A stretch of 39,321 nt of DNA from RGIG5952 sp045603485 (GCA_045603485.1 JAZUMF010000115.1:1-39321), one strand, 5' to 3'; positions 7,995-15,999 are shown, counted from the stretch's first letter. The notes: generated by a model from the letters alone, not told the origin. A program made the numbers and translations.

Positions 7995-8300
7995 ATGGAA
8001 GCATATGCAGTCATCGAGACCGGCGGAAAGCAGTACCGCGTTAAGGCCGGCGATACGCTCAGTGTCGAGCGTTTAGAAGGAGAAGGCGATATCGAACTCG
8101 CTTCGGTTCTCGCTGTTTCTGACGGCACAACCCTCAAGATAGGCGCTCCCTATGTTGAAGGCGCCAAGGTCGTGCTCACAATTGTCGGGGACGAGCTCGC
8201 CGATAAGGTTGTGAACTACAAGAAGCGTCGTAGGAAGGGCTATGCCCGCAAGGTTGGCCATCGTCAGCAGCTCACCAAGGTCGTCGTTAAGTCGATCTAA
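7995..8300 (+). CDS. rplU: 50S ribosomal protein L21
   Basis: A 101-residue L21. It begins MEAYAVIETGGKQYRVKAGD and ends with the family signature, YKKRRRKGYARKVGHRQQLT. It binds 23S rRNA in the large subunit. The start at 7995 gives the normal length; AAGGAAAACAGG lies just upstream. An upstream in-frame TTG at 7887 overlaps the promoter and is not a start. The gene precedes rpmA by 19 nt, the usual rplU-rpmA order, and is driven by a near-consensus promoter. Confidence 0.97.
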   Translation: MEAYAVIETGGKQYRVKAGDTLSVERLEGEGDIELASVLAVSDGTTLKIGAPYVEGAKVVLTIVGDELADKVVNYKKRRRKGYARKVGHRQQLTKVVVKSI

Positions 8301-8319
8301 GCTCTAGGAGGATTTTGAA

Positions 8320-8559
8320 ATGGCAGGTTCATCTCACAAGACCAATGGCCGCGACAGCAATCCTTGCCGTCTCGGTGTTAAGTGCTATGACGGCGAGACC
8401 GTCTCTGCTGGTTCTATCATCGTTCGCCAGCGCGGCACCAAGATCCACCCCGGCAATGGCGTCGGTATCGGTCGTGACCACACACTTTTCGCTCTCGTCG
8501 ATGGTGTTGTCGCCTTCACAAAGGAAGGCTCAGTTGTCACGATTAAGCCAAAAGCTTAA
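8320..8559 (+). CDS. rpmA: 50S ribosomal protein L27
   Basis: A 79-residue L27, whose N-terminus reaches the peptidyl transferase centre. The signature IIVRQRGTKIHPGNGVGIGR and DHTLFALVDG are present. The N-terminus is MAGSSHKTNGRDSNPCRLGV, so there is no cleavable propeptide of the Firmicutes type, and the usual AHKKAGGST start is replaced by a shorter version. AGGAGG lies 8 nt before the ATG. It is followed by an intrinsic terminator. Confidence 0.97.
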   Translation: MAGSSHKTNGRDSNPCRLGVKCYDGETVSAGSIIVRQRGTKIHPGNGVGIGRDHTLFALVDGVVAFTKEGSVVTIKPKA

Positions 8560-8582
8560 TTAAGGGTCGCAACCCGACAAAG

Positions 8583-8626
8583 AACCGGGGGCCGCGCCAA
8601 AAGGTGCGACTCTCGGTTTTCTTTTT
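8583..8626 (+). terminator. Intrinsic terminator after rpmA
   Basis: AACCG pairs with CGGTT at the base, and CGCGCC pairs with GGTGCG around an AAAA loop, with internal mismatches between. TTTTCTTTTT follows. It separates rplU-rpmA from obg, though partial read-through is likely because little promoter space remains before obg. Confidence 0.8.
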
Positions 8627-8662
8627 ACCGTAAATTCAACAAATTAAAAAGGGAGGCTTAAA

Positions 8663-9766
8663 ATGAAAGAGCGTCAATTTGTAGATAGCACAATAGTCCA
8701 TGTTAAGGCGGGACGCGGAGGCGACGGCTCTGCGAGCTTCCGTAGAGAGGCGCATGTTGAATTTGGTGGCCCTGACGGAGGCGATGGCGGACATGGCGGT
8801 AATGTCATTCTCGTGGGCTCGCACCATGAGGACTCCCTTATATCTTTATTCTATTCACCGAATCTGATTGCAGGCAACGGAGAAAATGGCAAGGCCCAAC
8901 AAATGCACGGCCATAACGGCAAGGATTTGGTCATTAAGGTTCCTTGCGGAACGACTGTGATTGACGAGGAAACCGGCGAGGCGGTCTTTGATGTCGTCGA
9001 GGATGGTCAAACGGTCGTTATTGCTAAAGGTGGTAGAGGCGGCTTTGGCAATGTCCATTTTAAGAGCTCAACCAATCAAGCTCCCACAAAATTCATACCT
9101 GGCGGCGAGGGCGAAGAATTTACCTTCAGATTTGAATTGAAGGTTATTGCTGAAATCGGCCTTGTAGGCTTCCCCAACGCTGGCAAGTCATCACTTTTAA
9201 CGGCAATCAGCGATGCCCGCCCGAAAATCGGCGCATATCCGTTTACTACCCTTAATCCGATAATCGGCACGGTAATCTTTGAGGATTTTTCTCAGATCAG
9301 AGTTGCCGATATTCCAGGCATCATTGTCGGCGCAAGCGAGGGCGTCGGTCTTGGTATTGACTTTTTGAAGCACATCTCTAGAGCAAAGGTTCTTATGTTT
9401 GTCGTTGATTGCGCCGGAGTAGACAATCGTACTCCATGGGACGACTACAAGGCTCTTCGCAGGGAAATCTCTAACTACGATCCTGAATTGCTTAACAAGC
9501 CGACGATTCTTATTGCCAACAAGATGGACGCTTCAGGAGCAGAAGCAAATCTCGCAAAGCTGGAGAAGGTCGCCCGTAGGAAGGCTATTGCCGTATCGGC
9601 ACTTGACGGGACCGGTCTTGACACTCTGCGTGCAAAGCTGAAGGCCCTTTTGAAGCCACTTCCCCCTGGTGCGGGCACCGCACCTAAAAAGCGCGCAAAG
9701 GCACAGCAAGACCACTCTGAGGTCAGCGCTGAAAAATTCGCGAAGGCAAGCTTCCTTCAAATATAA
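8663..9766 (+). CDS. obg: Obg-family GTPase
   Basis: A 367-residue Obg/CgtA GTPase involved in late 50S ribosome assembly and stress control. The glycine-rich Obg fold covers about residues 1-158 (AGRGGDGSASFRRE, GGDGGHGGNVI, GGRGGFGN). The G domain follows with G1 GFPNAGKSS, switch YPFTTLNP, G3 DIPG and G4 NKMD. The usual DIPGLIEGA is DIPGIIVGA here, replacing the glutamate after the G3 turn with valine. The C-terminus is short and basic without a TGS domain. GGGAGG is 7 nt upstream of ATG. Position after rplU-rpmA is the classical arrangement. Confidence 0.96.
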   Translation: MKERQFVDSTIVHVKAGRGGDGSASFRREAHVEFGGPDGGDGGHGGNVILVGSHHEDSLISLFYSPNLIAGNGENGKAQQMHGHNGKDLVIKVPCGTTVIDEETGEAVFDVVEDGQTVVIAKGGRGGFGNVHFKSSTNQAPTKFIPGGEGEEFTFRFELKVIAEIGLVGFPNAGKSSLLTAISDARPKIGAYPFTTLNPIIGTVIFEDFSQIRVADIPGIIVGASEGVGLGIDFLKHISRAKVLMFVVDCAGVDNRTPWDDYKALRREISNYDPELLNKPTILIANKMDASGAEANLAKLEKVARRKAIAVSALDGTGLDTLRAKLKALLKPLPPGAGTAPKKRAKAQQDHSEVSAEKFAKASFLQI

Positions 9767-9779
9767 TTTGCCTGACGCT

Positions 9780-10697
9780 TTAGCGTAGCAGATAGCCGAA
9801 TCCGTATGAGACCAAGGCTACAAAGGTAGAGATGCCTGCCATTAAGAAAAATCCCTTCTTGAATGATTTTTCTCTGGCTACGCTAAGGTAGAAATTAAAG
9901 AATGCAATTATACCAAAGGCAAAAAAGAGCATTGTAATCAATGCCGCCGACGCATTTTTAAGGAATGCGTATGGAGCGACGAGAATAAAAACCGTTATTA
10001 CATAGGCAATTCCAGTATGGAAAGCGGCACTTAGGGCTTCTTTATTATCCTCTTCGGCGGCATCATCGCCATTATCAGCGTCAGCAGCAGCCCTGGCAGA
10101 AAGGAATGCTGAGGCGGCCATTGACATTGCGGCGGCAAAGCCCGTTATCATTCCAAGCTTTGCAATCTTGATAGGGTCGCCTATGGCAAATGTAAAGCCT
10201 GCAAGAGCCCCCGTCAGCTCTACAAGCGCGTCATTCAAGCCCAGCACAATCGCACCTGTATTATTCAGCCGCTCGTCATTAAGCATATCGATAAGTTCCG
10301 ACTCGTGGCGGTCTTCATCATTGGCAATCGGGGCTATTTGCGGATATGCCGACTCTAACTCATGATAGCACTTGCTTGCATTATCCTCGCCACGCTCCAT
10401 CAGCTTTAGAACAAATGTCAAACCAAAAAGTCGAGCGCAGGTAACTATAAACCAAATTTTCCTGCGCAAAGGCTTGGCGTCCTTCAAAAGAATTGACGAT
10501 AATATCTGTGCATGAGCCTTTTCGTCGGCACTGATTCCCTCAAGAATCTTTTGATTGCCGGCATCCTTTTCCAGTTGTGCAAGGCGATGATAGACTTCAG
10601 CCTCCGTAAGCTCGTTAATCAATTGGGAATGCAGAATTTTCTCCGCATAATCAGAGATTTGCCCGTCTTCGGAAAAAACACTCTTATTCTCTTTCAT
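9780..10697 (-). CDS. Ferritin-like/VIT1 fusion, MbfA-type iron exporter
   Basis: A 305-residue membrane protein. Residues 1-140 form a rubrerythrin-type di-iron domain, with iron ligands likely in NELTEAEVYHRL, ADEKAHAQ and NDEDRHESEL. Residues 145-305 form a CCC1/VIT1 domain of about five membrane helices, starting GAIVLGLNDALVELTGALAGFTFAIG. In MbfA of alphaproteobacteria this architecture exports ferrous iron and protects against peroxide; that role is inferred here. An acidic cytoplasmic stretch (ADADNGDDAAEEDNKEA) lies in the middle of the VIT1 part. The start has GAGG 6 nt upstream. It is the last gene of a probable serpin-HAD-mbfA operon (27-nt gap) and converges on obg. Confidence 0.85.
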   Translation of the reverse strand: MKENKSVFSEDGQISDYAEKILHSQLINELTEAEVYHRLAQLEKDAGNQKILEGISADEKAHAQILSSILLKDAKPLRRKIWFIVTCARLFGLTFVLKLMERGEDNASKCYHELESAYPQIAPIANDEDRHESELIDMLNDERLNNTGAIVLGLNDALVELTGALAGFTFAIGDPIKIAKLGMITGFAAAMSMAASAFLSARAAADADNGDDAAEEDNKEALSAAFHTGIAYVITVFILVAPYAFLKNASAALITMLFFAFGIIAFFNFYLSVAREKSFKKGFFLMAGISTFVALVSYGFGYLLR

Positions 10698-10724
10698 AAT
10701 AGCCTCGGAGTCTTAACTTTTGCA

Positions 10725-11447
10725 TTACAACAGGAACGACAATTGCGAAGGAGTTGTCCTATAGTCATCAATAGGCAGGAAATTAAAATCGGACTTGTAA
10801 ACCGACTCGTCATTCCCTCCCGGACCATAATCATCCCCTACATAAAGGACTTCATCGTGAGCCAACCCGCGCTCACGGCAAAGCTCTGCAAGGGCATAAG
10901 CCTTGTCGTAGGGGTCAGGTGCCATATCATAGGAAGAAGAGCCGCCGACAAAGACTTTGTAATCGGGGAAAAGGGCCTTAACCTCTTCATAAACAGCGCG
11001 TCTCTTCGAGCGATCTGGATCAAATGCCAACTTGTCCGCCAACTCGGCTTTGGTGCCAAGCAAGGCGATTGTCACTACGCCGGAGTCATGAAACTCAACG
11101 CTATCGCCAACATAATCGGTAAAACCATACTTCTCTCTAAACTCAAGAGCTCTCTTTGATACGCTTTCACGGTCACATGGGAAACGCTTGTCATATACAA
11201 AGCGCAAATCGCCGCCGTCGGGATTATACTTTGCATACTGCAAACCATAATTGCCCAGGATATCAATTGGATAACCGCCCATCTGCTTAAAGATTCGCAG
11301 GCAGCTTCCCGCGCCAACCATTAAAAGCTGACGCCTTTCCCCGAGCTTGTCAAGGACAGAGCGCATTTCATCTGACAATGGGGATTTGTGCTGCGTTAAT
11401 GTGCCGTCAAGATCAAAGGCAACGAGTTTTATACGGTCTGGATTCAT
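10725..11447 (-). CDS. HAD-IIB hydrolase, phosphomannomutase-like
   Basis: A 240-residue HAD superfamily phosphatase. Motif I is FDLDGTLT (nucleophile D12, acid D14), and the C-terminal acidic motif is VGDDYGPGGND. GGSSSYDMAPDPYDKAYAL strongly resembles the substrate segment of eukaryotic-type phosphomannomutases (GGQISFDVFP), so a sugar-phosphate substrate is likely. Whether it acts as phosphatase or mutase is open. I chose the start at 11447, directly before the HAD fold; the frame stays open upstream into the serpin 3' end without homology. No strong ribosome site is seen. It lies 25 nt after the serpin gene and is probably co-transcribed. Confidence 0.8.
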   Translation of the reverse strand: MNPDRIKLVAFDLDGTLTQHKSPLSDEMRSVLDKLGERRQLLMVGAGSCLRIFKQMGGYPIDILGNYGLQYAKYNPDGGDLRFVYDKRFPCDRESVSKRALEFREKYGFTDYVGDSVEFHDSGVVTIALLGTKAELADKLAFDPDRSKRRAVYEEVKALFPDYKVFVGGSSSYDMAPDPYDKAYALAELCRERGLAHDEVLYVGDDYGPGGNDESVYKSDFNFLPIDDYRTTPSQLSFLL

Positions 11448-11472
11448 AAGACTATTCTTTATGTAATGCAAA

Positions 11473-12654
11473 CTACCTTTTGCATTGTTGCGGGTTTTTG
11501 ACGCGTCCGACAAAGAGAATTTCTTTTGTAGTTGGATGCCAGACGACAAAGAGAAAAGGTCTATTCGCAACAAATGGACGAGGTGGCGGAGCTAACGATG
11601 TCCTTTCGACCATAATTGGTGTTGCGGCACTAGCCACAGTACCAGACTCTTCTACCTCTACCGTCGCTTTTTGAAAAACCTCGGAAATTACCAGATTGCC
11701 ATCTGCGATACCGCCAAACTCTCCTGCGGCAAACGCTCTCTTGATACCAAGAGCCTTCAAAGGCTTTATCAAGGGAATAGTCGCATCAAATGCAAATTTT
11801 GGAATTGACAATGCGACCTTACAGGCCATCGCCTTTTCCCGAAGTTCAATAAGCTTCTTTGTTGTAAGCGTTTCTTCAAGAGTCTCAATGCTGTTAGATA
11901 CAGATGGGAGAATCACCATCATCTCAAAGGGCTCCATACCGCTTTCGCCGCGCTTATAAGGGATTGAGACCACCGAATAATCCAATGAGCCGTAAAACGG
12001 ATATCTTCCGCTTTTGTTCATAAATGAAACGGCCAACTCTTTCCCGTCCACAAAGAAAGAATCCTTAGAGGTTGCCTCCTTGAGGAAGGGAGAATCCCAC
12101 TTGCCATTAAAGTAAATGGTATTTAGAATCACAAGCTCCGTCGACCGATCAAGAGGACTCTCAAGCAGTTTTGGTATGCGGCCATAAGTCGCTTTATCGA
12201 CAAACGAATTTATTTCTGCCTGCCCATTGGCAATAGAGGTAGAACGCACCTCGGCGGCAAGCTCTCTCTTTAGACGGGAGACAAAATCTTTTTTTAAGTT
12301 GAAGCCTCTGTCAACTATCGGCCAAAGAGAATCAGTTGTCTCAATTACAATAGCCTTGTTTGTTTCCGACAACAATGCACTTTTATCCTTTGCCAAAAGA
12401 TCAACCAATGAAGTCCCGTTTGTAGCTGCAAGATCAATTGCGTCAACCATTTGAGAAAAAGTCTCTCCTGTGGCACCAGAAGCAGCCATACCTACCGCCA
12501 TCTTTACGCTGTAAGGAGAAATGACAAAATTACCGTCGTTAGTCGCAGACGCCTTTCGATAAAGCTCAAAGGCGAAATCCTCACCGGCAATGGCTGGCAT
12601 CACTGCCATCGCAAAAATTAAAAAAATCGAAGAAAATGGTTTTGCAAAGTTCAT
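11473..12654 (-). CDS. Secreted serpin-family protease inhibitor
   Basis: A 393-residue serpin with a signal peptide (cleavage near AIAG, residues 20-23). Core signatures include NFVISPYSVKMAVGMAASGA, LNTIYFNGKWDSPF and the closing PFLFVVWHPTTKEILFVGRV. The hinge of the reactive loop (ESGTVASAAT, residues 336-345) keeps Gly and small residues as in inhibitory serpins. Counting from P15 glycine G338 puts P1 at about T352, with R351 beside it, so a trypsin-like target is possible. The loop appears 2-3 residues longer than in antitrypsin. Target and location (periplasm or outside) are inferred. The gene has its own promoter with the -10 box 6 nt before ATG, so the mRNA is probably leaderless. 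Confidence 0.92.
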   Translation of the reverse strand: MNFAKPFSSIFLIFAMAVMPAIAGEDFAFELYRKASATNDGNFVISPYSVKMAVGMAASGATGETFSQMVDAIDLAATNGTSLVDLLAKDKSALLSETNKAIVIETTDSLWPIVDRGFNLKKDFVSRLKRELAAEVRSTSIANGQAEINSFVDKATYGRIPKLLESPLDRSTELVILNTIYFNGKWDSPFLKEATSKDSFFVDGKELAVSFMNKSGRYPFYGSLDYSVVSIPYKRGESGMEPFEMMVILPSVSNSIETLEETLTTKKLIELREKAMACKVALSIPKFAFDATIPLIKPLKALGIKRAFAAGEFGGIADGNLVISEVFQKATVEVEESGTVASAATPIMVERTSLAPPPRPFVANRPFLFVVWHPTTKEILFVGRVKNPQQCKR

Positions 12655-12660
12655 AAAGCC

Positions 12661-12689
12661 ATTGTATCATCTCATAAAATAAAGAGCAA
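12661..12689 (-). promoter_or_regulatory. Serpin promoter placing +1 at the ATG
   Basis: On the minus strand, TTGCTC (12684-12689), 17 nt, TACAAT (12661-12666). Only 6 nt separate the -10 box from the ATG at 12654, so transcription should begin at or next to the start codon. Confidence 0.6.
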
Positions 12690-12710
12690 ATAATATTGTT
12701 CGCCCAAATA

Positions 12711-12719
12711 TGCTATAAT
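12711..12719 (+). promoter_or_regulatory. Extended -10 promoter of the beta-glucuronidase gene
   Basis: TGCTATAAT is a perfect extended -10 element, with the core TATAAT at 12714-12719. Seven nt separate it from the ATG at 12727. No good -35 box or ribosome site is present, pointing to a leaderless mRNA. It diverges from the serpin promoter within 73 bp. Confidence 0.6.
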
Positions 12720-12726
12720 CATATCC

Positions 12727-14415
12727 ATGAATACTTATCCACTTTTTACTCGTCGCGAAATTACCGACCTTGACGGAATTTGGAAATTCCGTTTTATTTC
12801 AGAAGAAGAAGCCCCGGCACTAAAGGACTTCTCCCCAAAAGGCATTGTCTACGACTCAATCGAAACCGTGCCAGGCTGCTTTGATGCGACACAACAGCTT
12901 GCTGGCAAACGCGGAATCGGTGTATACCGCAGAACCTTCTGCATAACCAAAAGCGGCCGCCATATATTCTCTTGCGGCGGCTTCCTTCTAGCGGCCCGCG
13001 TCTTTATTGACGGTGTTGAAATCGGCTTCACAGACCAGCCATACTCAAAAGAGGCATTTGAATTTGAAGCCGATGCAGGCGAGCACGAAATTATCATTGC
13101 CTGCGATAATCGCTTCTCGGCAACTCCTATGTGGGAGCCTTTCTATGACTTTTATGCTTACGGCGGCATTATCCGTCACACCGATATAATGGATATCCCC
13201 GCAGGGGCGATTCAGCGCGCTGCAGTATTTCCGCTTGACCTTGAAGGAAATGTCAAAGTAGCAATAACCTTCGACTCCGCAGTTTCCGATGGCGACATAG
13301 CCCTTTCCATCTCATTTGACGGTGGAGATGCCATAACCAAAACCGTCAAGGTCTCTGGCGGTAAAGCGGCATTGGAGCTCGCCGTCCCTAATCCCACACT
13401 GTGGTCAACCGACGCTCCAAATCTTCACACAATTGCAGTCGCCACCGAAAACGACGCGATTGTTGAACGCTTTGGCATTCGTACCCTTGAGGCAAAGAAT
13501 AAAGAAATACTTCTCAATGGAAAACCTGTCAAGCTTCTAGGCTACAACCGCCACGAGTCAGACGCCGACCTCGGTCCTGCCCTTGGTCCGCAGCAGCACC
13601 TCCAAGACCTCAAGCTTCTCAAGGAGATGAATTGCAACTTCATTCGCGGTTGCCACTATCCGCAGCATCAGGGCTTCCTTGACCTCTGTGATGAAATGGG
13701 CTTCCTCGTATGGGAAGAGGCTCTCTCCTGGGGCAATAAGGCAGAGCATCTCGGCGATCCGATATTCTCGACAAAGCTGGTTGAAGCCACCGCAACTATG
13801 GTTCGCACAAGCATCAACCATCCATCGGTCATTCTTTGGGGCTTCCTTAACGAATCCCACTCGGATACGCCAGAGTCATATCCCCTCATCAAAAAGCTCT
13901 CTGAGACAATTCGCGAAAACGATCCATCCCGTCTCGTCACCTTTGCATCAAATCGCTACGAAAAGGATATCTGCCTTGAATTTGCCGATGTTCTAAGCTT
14001 CAACATCTATCCTGGCTGGTATGATGTCGGAATGGATTTACCATACCCGCTTGAACCAATCGAGCCATGGCTGGAGCGCCTCTGCGCCATAACCGATCAG
14101 CCAAAGAACGCCGGCAAGCCTCTAATCGTCAGCGAAATCGGCGGCGCCGCCATTTACGGCTGCCATGATAGAATTGGTTCACAATGGACTGAAGAATATC
14201 AGGCCCGTCTCCTTCGCCGCATCTGCGAGGACATTGTCGCCAACGATGCCATTGCAGGACTTGCCCTCTGGATGTTTGCCGACTCTCGCACCTATGTTTG
14301 CGGACAGATGCGTCCACGCGGCTTCAACAACAAGGGTACGCTTGATGAATACCGCCGGCCTAAGCTCGCCTTTGACGATGTCAAGGAAGTCTTCGGTAAT
14401 TACTTCAGTAAATGA
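12727..14415 (+). CDS. uidA: Beta-glucuronidase, GH2 family, no-loop type
   Basis: A 562-residue GH2 enzyme with jelly-roll (about 1-160), immunoglobulin-like (about 165-255) and TIM-barrel (about 258-560) domains. The acid/base glutamate is E376 in WGFLNE and the nucleophile is E470 in IVSEIGG. The NxK motif that reads the glucuronate carboxylate is present as N534-N-K536 in GFNNKG, favouring glucuronidase over galactosidase. The segment after VWEEALSW is short, so it lacks the active-site Loop 1 of E. coli GUS; no-loop enzymes tend to prefer polysaccharide or large glucuronides. There is no signal peptide, so it is probably cytoplasmic. It stands alone, divergent from the serpin, with no local uronate genes. 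Confidence 0.88.
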   Translation: MNTYPLFTRREITDLDGIWKFRFISEEEAPALKDFSPKGIVYDSIETVPGCFDATQQLAGKRGIGVYRRTFCITKSGRHIFSCGGFLLAARVFIDGVEIGFTDQPYSKEAFEFEADAGEHEIIIACDNRFSATPMWEPFYDFYAYGGIIRHTDIMDIPAGAIQRAAVFPLDLEGNVKVAITFDSAVSDGDIALSISFDGGDAITKTVKVSGGKAALELAVPNPTLWSTDAPNLHTIAVATENDAIVERFGIRTLEAKNKEILLNGKPVKLLGYNRHESDADLGPALGPQQHLQDLKLLKEMNCNFIRGCHYPQHQGFLDLCDEMGFLVWEEALSWGNKAEHLGDPIFSTKLVEATATMVRTSINHPSVILWGFLNESHSDTPESYPLIKKLSETIRENDPSRLVTFASNRYEKDICLEFADVLSFNIYPGWYDVGMDLPYPLEPIEPWLERLCAITDQPKNAGKPLIVSEIGGAAIYGCHDRIGSQWTEEYQARLLRRICEDIVANDAIAGLALWMFADSRTYVCGQMRPRGFNNKGTLDEYRRPKLAFDDVKEVFGNYFSK

Positions 14416-14421
14416 TCAAAG

Positions 14422-14456
14422 AAAAAAAGGGAGACAAATTTGTCTCCCTTTTTTTA
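14422..14456. terminator. Bidirectional intrinsic terminator
   Basis: A perfect palindrome, GGGAGACAAATTTGTCTCCC, is preceded by A7 and followed by T7. It starts 7 nt after the beta-glucuronidase stop and can act on both strands. Confidence 0.85.
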
Positions 14457-14504
14457 CCGCTCTATTTCGGATACCGCCGAATTTTCTTCCGCGCCATAGA
14501 GCGG
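14457..14504. other. Nested inverted repeat between two terminators
   Basis: CCGCTCTAT (14457-14465) and ATAGAGCGG (14496-14504) are perfect 9-bp complements enclosing 30 nt. An inner stem TTCGG (14466-14470) with CCGAA (14477-14481) lies inside. It has no T-run, so it is not itself a terminator. Confidence 0.5.
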
Positions 14505-14520
14505 ACTCAAACTTGGAAAA

Positions 14521-14556
14521 TAAAAAAGGCGTCTCCGACTGGAGACGCTTTTTCTG
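14521..14556 (-). terminator. Intrinsic terminator of the HU-like gene
   Basis: On the minus strand, a stem of GCGTCTCC and GGAGACGC around a 4-nt loop is followed by a T-run. The plus strand also has T5, so it may work both ways. It lies about 18 nt after the HU-like stop. Confidence 0.85.
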
Positions 14557-14572
14557 TAATAATCCATCAAGA

Positions 14573-14881
14573 TTATTTCTTCTTGCCGAGGACTGCATCC
14601 TTAGCAGCCTTAACAACCTTGACCTTGAGAATCTTGGCCTTGGGGATCTTAATCTTTGCCTTGGTCAAGGGATTGATGCCGGTGCGAGCCTTGCGCTCGC
14701 CAATTACGAACTTGCAAAGACCTGGGAGGGTGTAGCCTTCCTTGGCCTTGGCGCCCTTGTAGGCAACCTGAACTACTGCTTCATAAGCAGCCTTTGCCTG
14801 AACCTTGGTGATTCCTGCTGCTGCTGCAATTGCATCGATTAGACCAGACTTGGTGCTATCGAACTTGGGAGCTGTGGGCAT
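14573..14881 (-). CDS. HU/IHF-family DNA-binding protein
   Basis: A 102-residue nucleoid protein. The HU core follows an N-terminal extension MPTAPKFDSTKS: helices KSGLIDAIAAAAGITKVQAKAAYEAV, then the beta-arm signature GERKARTGINPLTKAKIKIPKA. Residues after the arm are unusually lysine-rich (KILKVKVVKAAKDAVLGKKK). It would bend and compact DNA as a dimer. AAGGAGA lies 8 nt upstream of ATG. The 5' leader carries a short CCGAG/CTCGG hairpin (about 14912-14927). Both an upstream AT-rich promoter region and a strong downstream terminator indicate a single-gene transcript. Confidence 0.92.
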   Translation of the reverse strand: MPTAPKFDSTKSGLIDAIAAAAGITKVQAKAAYEAVVQVAYKGAKAKEGYTLPGLCKFVIGERKARTGINPLTKAKIKIPKAKILKVKVVKAAKDAVLGKKK

Positions 14882-15207
14882 AGTATTTTCTCCTTGGTTA
14901 TTGTTTAATCCGAGATCAACCTCGGTGTTTAATAATATATTCTCTAAAATTTACAATTTGTGCAAGAAAAATTTTTTGATGCAAGTTCATAATGAGCCGT
15001 TGTAATGGTTATAAAACAACACCAACCTTCATTTCGCCCCTTATTTATGCGGTTATAATCGATATCACATCTGCCAATTTAAGATAAACAGCATATCCTA
15101 CTGAATGTGGTCTATATTATTTTTTCTGGAAAATTGAGGTTATAAAAAAAAAAGAAAATGGCGCGCAAAATTCCGCGCGCCATTTTCCTTTAATTTCTGC
15201 ACCTTCT
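14882..15207. other. AT-rich intergenic region between HU-like and nagB
   Basis: The left half is the HU-like 5' region: minus-strand TTGCAC at about 14965 with AT-rich -10 candidates 17-20 nt downstream, none clearly best. The right end is the nagB terminator. A plus-strand TATAAT at 15054-15059 lacks a -35 box and has no gene behind it; a short RNA ending at the terminator is conceivable but unsupported. Confidence 0.4.
15144..15187 (-). terminator. Intrinsic terminator of nagB
   Basis: A perfect 13-bp stem (GAAAATGGCGCGC with its complement) around an 8-nt loop is followed on the minus strand by a run of ten T. It lies about 20 nt after the nagB stop. Confidence 0.9.
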
Positions 15208-15999
15208 TTATGGCTCGAGTGAACGAAGATCGCTATCGGCATAAACGGCCTTATAGAAATCTACATTCTTTAGGAGTGATGCAGCTTCTTCATCAATGAA
15301 GAATTTTGCATCGCGGTGCATCTGAAGCGATGATGCCTGATTCATGTGGGAAATCGCGCCTTCTACAGCTCCGGCGATTGCAGGTGCCTTGCCCTTGCCA
15401 AATGCCATAAGAATTGCGGTGCGGCTATCAAGGACTGTGCCGGTACCCATCGTGATTGCACGGGTAGGAACATCCTCGAGCTTGCCGTTGAAGAAAAGGC
15501 GGGCATTGTCAAGACGGGTCTGGAGCATCAATGTCTGGACATGGGTGCGAGAGACGAGAGATGTTGCGGGCTCGTTGAAGCCGATATGACCATCGGAGCC
15601 GATTCCGAGAATCTGGATATCAATTCCGCCGTCAGCCTTAATTCCCTCTTCGTACTCTGCGGCGGCAGCCTCGAAGTCGGCGGCGAGACCATTTGGGACA
15701 TGAGTATTTGCCTTATCGATATTGATGTGGTCAAAAAGCTCATCATTCATGAAATAGCGATAGGACGCGGGATGGGTGGGCTCAAGTCCGATGTACTCGT
15801 CAAGGTTCCAAGAGCGAACGCGAGAGAAATCAAGGCCGCATTCCTTGTGACGGCGGATAAGCTCCTTGTACATCATAACAGGTGTTGAGCCTGTTGCAAG
15901 ACCGAGAACGATATCGGGCTTACGGCGAATTTCACGATCGATGTAGGCGGCGACCATATAGGCGGCCTGTTCCTTATCCTTGCAGATAATAATTTCCAT
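15208..15999 (-). CDS. nagB: Glucosamine-6-phosphate deaminase
   Basis: A 263-residue NagB. It converts glucosamine-6-phosphate to fructose-6-phosphate and ammonia, the step that feeds amino-sugar carbon into glycolysis. Family segments seen are VLGLATGSTPVMMYKEL near residue 31, SWNLDEYIGL near 64, and GIGSDGHIGFNEP near 131, which holds the catalytic loop. The length is normal. AAGGA lies 8 nt upstream. No nagA or transporter is in the window. The enzyme suits growth on N-acetylglucosamine-containing glycans such as mucin, and fits with the DUF4838 glycosidase-like protein encoded at 6087. It may have its own promoter in the 55-bp gap after the glycosyltransferase gene (TATAAA near 16010). 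Confidence 0.95.
   Translation of the reverse strand: MEIIICKDKEQAAYMVAAYIDREIRRKPDIVLGLATGSTPVMMYKELIRRHKECGLDFSRVRSWNLDEYIGLEPTHPASYRYFMNDELFDHINIDKANTHVPNGLAADFEAAAAEYEEGIKADGGIDIQILGIGSDGHIGFNEPATSLVSRTHVQTLMLQTRLDNARLFFNGKLEDVPTRAITMGTGTVLDSRTAILMAFGKGKAPAIAGAVEGAISHMNQASSLQMHRDAKFFIDEEAASLLKNVDFYKAVYADSDLRSLEP

Noticed and set aside
14165..14842. 225-residue plus-strand open frame across uidA end and the HU-like gene
   Set aside because: It runs through two terminators and antisense to the HU-like gene, with no family resemblance.
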